NCBI GenBank assembly: GCA_028710565.1
Contig: JAQTTV010000004.1
Span: forward strand, 62,001 to 126,000
Source of the DNA: Gallionella sp.
Lineage (GTDB): Bacteria; Pseudomonadota; Gammaproteobacteria; Burkholderiales; Gallionellaceae
Reading direction: 5' to 3'
DNA length: 64,000 nucleotides
This document shows positions 59,544 to 64,000 of this stretch, piece by piece (within the stretch, counting starts at the first letter, position 1; the number at the start of each line of letters is the position of its first letter). Under the pieces are notes generated by a model, which was not told the DNA's origin, made no database searches, and saw only the letters and a program-made list of their open reading frames with translations. The position numbers were made by a program, and so were the translations under genes.

Positions 59544-61718
59544 ATGCCTAACCTCCTACGGACGCGCTTTTCACGTCTTACGCCTTTTCTATTACGCGTG
59601 TTGTTGCCCGCACTGTTTATCGGCATCGCGTTATGGATACAAATCAGCGACCCCGCTTTTCGGGCGCGTATTCGCGTCAACGCGTTTGACCAATTGCAAA
59701 CCATTGCGCCTCGCGTTTATGACAAAACCTTGCCTGTGCGGGTGATTGCCATCGACGATGAAAGTCTGGGCAAATTAGGGCAATGGCCGTGGTCACGCAC
59801 GGTATTAGCTCAGATGATCGACCAGCTCACCGCCATGGGCGCGGCGGTTGTCGCATTGGATTTGATTTTCCCCGAAGCTGATCGCACCTCACCTGAACAA
59901 CTTGCCGTCAACTTTGCCGATCAGCCCGCTTTGCAAGCGCAATTGCAACACATGCCCGCACATGACCGCGTGTTGGCAAACAGCTTTGCGCATAGCACGG
60001 TCGCACTGGGTTTTCCGATTGAAACGGTCGCGAAAAGTCCAGCTCTCCCGCCTGAAAAAGCCCGCTTCCTTAGCTTTGGCGGCGATCATCGTGAATGGCT
60101 ACCCCATTATGACGGGGGGTTGGCCAGCTTACCTATCTTGACTGACGCGGCGAAAGGCAGTGGTTCGATTTCACTTGCACTGAGTAGCGACGGCGTATTG
60201 AGGGCGATTCCATTGCTTTATCAAGTTAAAGACCGACTTTACCCTGGCTTGGGATTAGAGGCTTTACGTTTATTTGCAGGAAAAGAGAATTTATCCATCC
60301 ACGTCACGGCGAAAAACGCGTTTGCCAAGACCCCTGGTATCGTCGGCGTAGATTTAGGCAATGATGTTTTTGTACCGACCATGGAAGATGGTCGTGCTTG
60401 GCTGCACTTTCGTCCTTTAGCTCCCGAGCGTTATATTTCAGCTTCAACCTTGCTGTCGGGTCAGGTAAATCCCAATCAAATCAAAGATCACATTGTATTT
60501 ATCGGCGCGACCTCCAAAGGCTTAGGGGATACGGCGTTCAGCCCCTTAGGTGAATTGATTCCAGGCGTGGAAGGGCACGTGCAATTGGTTGAACAAGTTT
60601 TGGCTGGCCACAGTCTATTGCGTCCCGCGTGGGAAAAAGAATGGTTGGGCACGACTTTATTACTGGGCGCGTTACTGCTGGGCTGGATGTTGGCCCGTTT
60701 CCGCCCCATTTGGTCGGTATTGGTGACGAGCGTGCTGGTGGCGGGACTGTTTGCATTTTCCATTTGGTTGTTCACTCAACAGCACTTATTGCTTGACCCC
60801 TTCTATCCCGCGTTGGCAATGATTGGGCTTTTTCTCACCCTCGTCTTGCCACGCTATCTGCAAACCGAAAGCGAGCAACGCTGGATACGCAACGCTTTTT
60901 CACGCTATGTGTCGCCCAATCGCGTTAAGTTTTTGCAAGACAACCCGCAGCAATTGGAACTCAATACCGCTTATCGCGAATGTTCATTTGTGATGAGCGA
61001 CTTGGCTGGCTTTACCTCCTTGATGGAAAAATATCCGCCCGAACAACTCTCTGAATTGATTAACGAATATCTAGAAGGCATGATCCAAATTGTCTTCCAA
61101 CACGACGGTACGCTGGATCGTATTGTGGGCGATGCCGTGGCAGTGATGTTCTCTGCCCCATTGACACAAGTCGACCATGCCGCGCGCGCGTTGTCCTGCG
61201 CCTTGGCAATGGATCGCTTTGGTCAGGAATGCAGCAGCCGTCAACAAGCACTCGGCATTCCCTTTGGTAAAACTCGCGTGGGCGTGAATACAGGGCAGGT
61301 GCTGGTGGGGAATTTTGGCGGCAAAACCATGCTGGATTATCGTGCCTTGGGCGATCCGATTAACACCGCTGCCCGCTTGGAAAGCATCAACAAACAACTG
61401 GGCACACGTGTGTGTGTCAGTGGTGCAACGGTCGCGCAGTGTCCGCATTTTATCGGGCGACCTGCGGGCAACTTAGTCCTTAAAGGCAAAAGCGAAGCTA
61501 TCGCCACCTTTGAGCCTTTAACCGCCGAACAAGCAGCCCTTCCGCATATCATCGACTACCTCGCGGCTTACGCCCTGATGGATGCCCGCGCGCCTGAAGC
61601 TGCCGCCGTTTTCCAACAATTGACGCGGCAATATCCCGATGACCCCCTTGCCGCCTACCACGCGAAACGTTTAGCGGCGGGAGAAGTGGGAAGTACGGTG
61701 GTGATGAAAGACAAGTGA
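59544..61718 (+). CDS. CHASE2-domain class III adenylate/guanylate cyclase
   Basis: The 724-residue protein has an N-terminal membrane helix (about 18-33), a periplasmic CHASE2 sensor domain (about 40-345: VIAIDDESLGKLGQWPWSRT, FPEADRTSPEQ), three membrane helices (about 370-455) and a class III cyclase domain (about 470-660). Metal-binding Asp residues lie in FVMSDLAGFTS and VGDAVAVMFSAP. At the substrate-specifying positions Arg stands where adenylate cyclases have Lys (TLDRIVGD) and Asp is kept (ALGDPINTAARL), so ATP is the more likely substrate. It is the likely output of the upstream TPR/barrel and FecR proteins, forming an envelope-to-cytoplasm signalling unit. Confidence 0.9.
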   Translation: MPNLLRTRFSRLTPFLLRVLLPALFIGIALWIQISDPAFRARIRVNAFDQLQTIAPRVYDKTLPVRVIAIDDESLGKLGQWPWSRTVLAQMIDQLTAMGAAVVALDLIFPEADRTSPEQLAVNFADQPALQAQLQHMPAHDRVLANSFAHSTVALGFPIETVAKSPALPPEKARFLSFGGDHREWLPHYDGGLASLPILTDAAKGSGSISLALSSDGVLRAIPLLYQVKDRLYPGLGLEALRLFAGKENLSIHVTAKNAFAKTPGIVGVDLGNDVFVPTMEDGRAWLHFRPLAPERYISASTLLSGQVNPNQIKDHIVFIGATSKGLGDTAFSPLGELIPGVEGHVQLVEQVLAGHSLLRPAWEKEWLGTTLLLGALLLGWMLARFRPIWSVLVTSVLVAGLFAFSIWLFTQQHLLLDPFYPALAMIGLFLTLVLPRYLQTESEQRWIRNAFSRYVSPNRVKFLQDNPQQLELNTAYRECSFVMSDLAGFTSLMEKYPPEQLSELINEYLEGMIQIVFQHDGTLDRIVGDAVAVMFSAPLTQVDHAARALSCALAMDRFGQECSSRQQALGIPFGKTRVGVNTGQVLVGNFGGKTMLDYRALGDPINTAARLESINKQLGTRVCVSGATVAQCPHFIGRPAGNLVLKGKSEAIATFEPLTAEQAALPHIIDYLAAYALMDARAPEAAAVFQQLTRQYPDDPLAAYHAKRLAAGEVGSTVVMKDK

Positions 61719-61768
61719 ACTCGGCGCGAATCTGGTCACAAAATGCCATGCCTGAAAGGTGAAAACGC

Positions 61769-61774
61769 TATAAT
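61769..61774 (+). promoter_or_regulatory. Candidate -10 box of queF
   Basis: TATAAT lies 34 bp upstream of ATG 61808. The -35 region is weak. No preQ1 riboswitch-like structure was seen in this short leader. Confidence 0.4.
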
Positions 61775-61807
61775 GCGCGCCTATTCAATGTCACTCTCAT
61801 TTGCACC

Positions 61808-62227
61808 ATGACCACTCAGCCTAACAAAGCTTTAGAAACCTTTCCTAATCCTAACCTTGTCCGTGATTACCATATTCACATGGAAATCCCTGAATTCACC
61901 TGCTTATGCCCCAAGACAGGACAACCTGATTTTGCGACCTTGATTTTGGATTACATCGCCGATCAGCAATGTGTGGAGTTGAAAAGTTTGAAGCTGTATA
62001 TGTGGTCATTCCGCGAAGAAGGGCATTTCCACGAAGATGTGACCAATCGCATTTTGGATGATTTGGTGGCGGCGACGCAGCCACGCTTTATGCGCCTCAC
62101 CGCAAAATTTTACGTGCGCGGCGGGATTTTCACCAATGTGGTCGCAGAACATCGTCAAGCGGGCTGGCAGCCTGCGCCGTTTGTGGAATTGAGTCAGTTC
62201 TCAGGTTCATCCAATACACGCGGTTAA
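61808..62227 (+). CDS. queF: NADPH-dependent 7-cyano-7-deazaguanine reductase
   Basis: The 139-residue enzyme reduces preQ0 to preQ1 in queuosine synthesis. The catalytic segment [16 protein letters not shown] holds the nucleophilic Cys34 and Asp41, and [15 protein letters not shown] is present. It is the short, single-domain (unimodular) form rather than the two-domain E. coli type. The gene stands alone with its own promoter. Confidence 0.95.
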   Translation: MTTQPNKALETFPNPNLVRDYHIHMEIPEFTCLCPKTGQPDFATLILDYIADQQCVELKSLKLYMWSFREEGHFHEDVTNRILDDLVAATQPRFMRLTAKFYVRGGIFTNVVAEHRQAGWQPAPFVELSQFSGSSNTRG

Positions 62228-62367
62228 ACCGACCCGCTGATTGTACGCTCGCCCTCAAATGGGCGAGGAATGATGATAATTTTACCAATTTGCCACTATT
62301 CCCGCACCTGTCCTGTGGTAAGCTGCGCACTGATTTTCCCTTAATCACTTTTTCAGCGTTGTCTTTC

Positions 62368-63453
62368 ATGTCATCTGTTTCTGCTGCTGCCTTGGTGAAT
62401 CGCCTGATTCGTCCAGAAATTCTTGCTTTGCACGCTTATCACGTTCCTGTTAGTGACGGCTTTATTAAGCTGGATGCGATGGAAAATCCCTATCTCGTTC
62501 CACAGACTTTACGTGATGAAATCGCCGCTTTGGTGGCGAACGCGCCTGTTAATCGCTATCCCGATCCAAATCCCGTTGCTTTAAAGCAACAAATTCGCGA
62601 CTTACTCAACTTGCCTGAGGGCATGGATGTCTTGCTGGGCAATGGCTCAGATGAAATTATTCAATTGTTGGCGATGGCAGTAAATCAACCCAATGCCACT
62701 TTGTTGAGTGTCGAGCCATCGTTTGTCATGTACAAAATGATCGCCACGTTTATCGGGATGCGTTATGTCGGCGTGCCTTTGGCGGCAGACTTTTCGCTGG
62801 ACTTGCCTGCGATGTTGGCAGCGATAGCACGCGAACAACCCGCGTTGATTTTCTTAGCCTATCCCAACAATCCCACGGGCAATTTATTTTCCGCCGCCGA
62901 CATTGAGCAAATTTTGCGCACGGCAACGGGCTTGGTCGTGGTCGATGAAGCCTATTACGCCTTTGCCGACGACAGTTTTGTACCGCGCTTGTCGGAATTC
63001 CCGAATTTATTGGTGATGCGCACGTTTTCCAAACTGGGCATGGCTGGGCTGCGCTTAGGATTTTTGGTGGGCAGCACGACATGGTTGAACGAATTGGACA
63101 AGCTGCGTTTACCCTACAATGTCGGCGTACTACCGCAACTCGTTGCCTCAAAGTTGCTGGATCACCACGACGTGCTGTTGCAACAAGCCGCGCAACTGAA
63201 ACAAGATCGTAGCGCGTTGTTGGCGCAATTGGCCGCGCTATCGGGCGTGCAAGTTTTTCCCAGCCAAGCCAACTTTTTGTTGTTCCGCGTGAAAAACGCC
63301 ACCGCCGTGTTTAACGCGTTAAAAGCACGCAACATTTTGATTAAAAACCTCAATGGCGGACATCCTGCATTGAGCAACTGCTTGCGTGTGACGATAGGCA
63401 CGCCCGCAGAAAATGCGCAGTTTTTGACTGCATTGGAAGAGATTTGTCGTTAG
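62368..63453 (+). CDS. hisC: Histidinol-phosphate aminotransferase
   Basis: A 361-residue PLP enzyme of histidine synthesis. Motifs: [36 protein letters not shown] and the PLP Lys in [16 protein letters not shown]. Start ATG 62368 ([13 protein letters not shown]) is preferred to a longer frame lacking family similarity. hisB follows 135 bp downstream, separated by a family D repeat. Confidence 0.95.
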   Translation: MSSVSAAALVNRLIRPEILALHAYHVPVSDGFIKLDAMENPYLVPQTLRDEIAALVANAPVNRYPDPNPVALKQQIRDLLNLPEGMDVLLGNGSDEIIQLLAMAVNQPNATLLSVEPSFVMYKMIATFIGMRYVGVPLAADFSLDLPAMLAAIAREQPALIFLAYPNNPTGNLFSAADIEQILRTATGLVVVDEAYYAFADDSFVPRLSEFPNLLVMRTFSKLGMAGLRLGFLVGSTTWLNELDKLRLPYNVGVLPQLVASKLLDHHDVLLQQAAQLKQDRSALLAQLAALSGVQVFPSQANFLLFRVKNATAVFNALKARNILIKNLNGGHPALSNCLRVTIGTPAENAQFLTALEEICR

Positions 63454-63583
63454 TCGCTAGTTTCTAGCCGTTAGTTGGCACAGTGGATGCGCTACGCTTA
63501 AATCCCCCAACTAATGCTAACAACTAGCAGCTAACGGCTAACCACCCACTAGAGACTAACGACTAGCAACTAACAGCTAATAA
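63454..63583. repeat. Dispersed repeat family D (copy 2) between hisC and hisB
   Basis: The region is made of iterated 7-8-mers of the CTAACGA, CTAGCAA, CTAACAG type on both strands: GTCGTTAGTCGCTAGTTTCT at the left and ACTAACGACTAGCAACTAAC at the right. The centre resembles the centre of the 28081 copy. Confidence 0.65.
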
Positions 63584-63588
63584 ACACT

Positions 63589-64000
63589 ATGCGTATCGCA
63601 ACGATTTCCCGTAATACCTTAGAAACCCAAATCACGGTTTCTTTAAATCTGGATGGCACAGGCGCGGCAAAATTTGCCACGGGCTTGCCTTTTCTTGACC
63701 ACATGTTGGATCAAATCGCTCGGCATGGACTGATTGATTTGGACATTGTGGCACACGGCGATTTACATATCGACGCGCACCACACCGTGGAAGACCTCGG
63801 CATCACCTTAGGGCAGGCTTTTCAAAAAGCGGTCGGCGATAAAAAAGGCATCACGCGCTATGGTCACGCTTATGTTCCATTGGACGAAGCCTTGTCGCGG
63901 GTGGTGATTGACCTGTCGGGTCGCCCTGGGTTGGTGTTTAACTGCGACTTTACGCGTGGTCAAATCGGCGCGTTCGATGTGGATTTGTTCCACGAATTTT
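63589..64000 (+). CDS. hisB: Imidazoleglycerol-phosphate dehydratase (3' end outside window)
   Basis: The gene starts at ATG 63589 and runs off the window end after about 137 codons. The visible part, [20 protein letters not shown], then [13 protein letters not shown] and [15 protein letters not shown], is diagnostic. It dehydrates imidazoleglycerol phosphate in step seven of histidine synthesis. This is the single-function form, not the HisNB fusion of enterobacteria. Confidence 0.95.
   Translation, partial: MRIATISRNTLETQITVSLNLDGTGAAKFATGLPFLDHMLDQIARHGLIDLDIVAHGDLHIDAHHTVEDLGITLGQAFQKAVGDKKGITRYGHAYVPLDEALSRVVIDLSGRPGLVFNCDFTRGQIGAFDVDLFHEF

Noticed and set aside
61719..61807. preQ1 riboswitch before queF
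   Set aside because: The leader is too short and shows no suitable hairpin or A-rich tail.
1..64000. CRISPR array, tRNA, rRNA or prophage
   Set aside because: Repeats seen are dispersed or paired, not regularly spaced; no cloverleaf, rRNA segment or phage structural gene was recognised.

Overview
The window looks like chromosomal DNA of a proteobacterium, most likely beta or gamma, at roughly 50% G+C. The evidence is the gene order dusB-fis-purH-purD, the order yqgE-ruvX-pyrB-pyrC', an MSHA-type pseudopilus locus, a three-gene RND pump, and lipid A (lpxH) and 7-deazaguanine (queF) genes. Genus cannot be set from sequence alone. No rRNA, tRNA, CRISPR array or phage was seen.

Layout. 1-9993 (minus strand) is a nine-gene MSHA/type II-like operon, cut by the window start, in which most genes overlap by a few bases: secretin, TPR protein, GspE ATPase, GspF platform, PilM/N-like, PilO-like, a small periplasmic protein, a large PilX-like protein and a pseudopilin. 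10318-11367 carries two toxin-antitoxin remnants or modules. 11550-12830 encodes a secreted monoheme cytochrome-porin of the Cyc2 type with its own strong promoter and terminator. 13253-28040 (minus) is mostly housekeeping: prlC, dinD, pyrC', pyrB, ruvX, yqgE, tsaC, purD, purH, fis, dusB, ung. A ~2.3 kb accessory insert (vapBC, a nucleotidyltransferase relic, a secreted protein, an HNH-like protein) splits purH from purD. 28498-32960 holds a lone pilin, small unknown genes, an HxlR regulator, a nitroreductase, an NmrA-type reductase and a broken second HxlR copy. 33065-42439 has an ABC-F ATPase, a small two-gene unit and an RND efflux operon ending in its own TetR regulator. 43353-47860 contains a 2OG-Fe(II) dioxygenase with an IS5-family element inserted just upstream, a VCBS/FG-GAP lipoprotein and a MITE. 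48040-56960 (minus) encodes polyprenyl-linked glycosylation (GT39, GT2, GtrA), a TusA/rhodanese pair, VTT protein, lpxH, TPMT-like methyltransferase, a truncated haemoglobin with a flavin reductase, and rsmI. 57177-64000 (plus) has a TPR/beta-barrel-FecR-CHASE2 cyclase operon, queF, hisC and the start of hisB.

The most striking signal is the density of short palindromic repeats. At least six families are visible. Four times such an element lies in frame inside a protein gene (prlC, the ABC-F gene, the outer-membrane efflux gene and the IS transposase), each adding residues the family normally lacks. Two 146-bp MITEs share ends with the resident IS5-type element.
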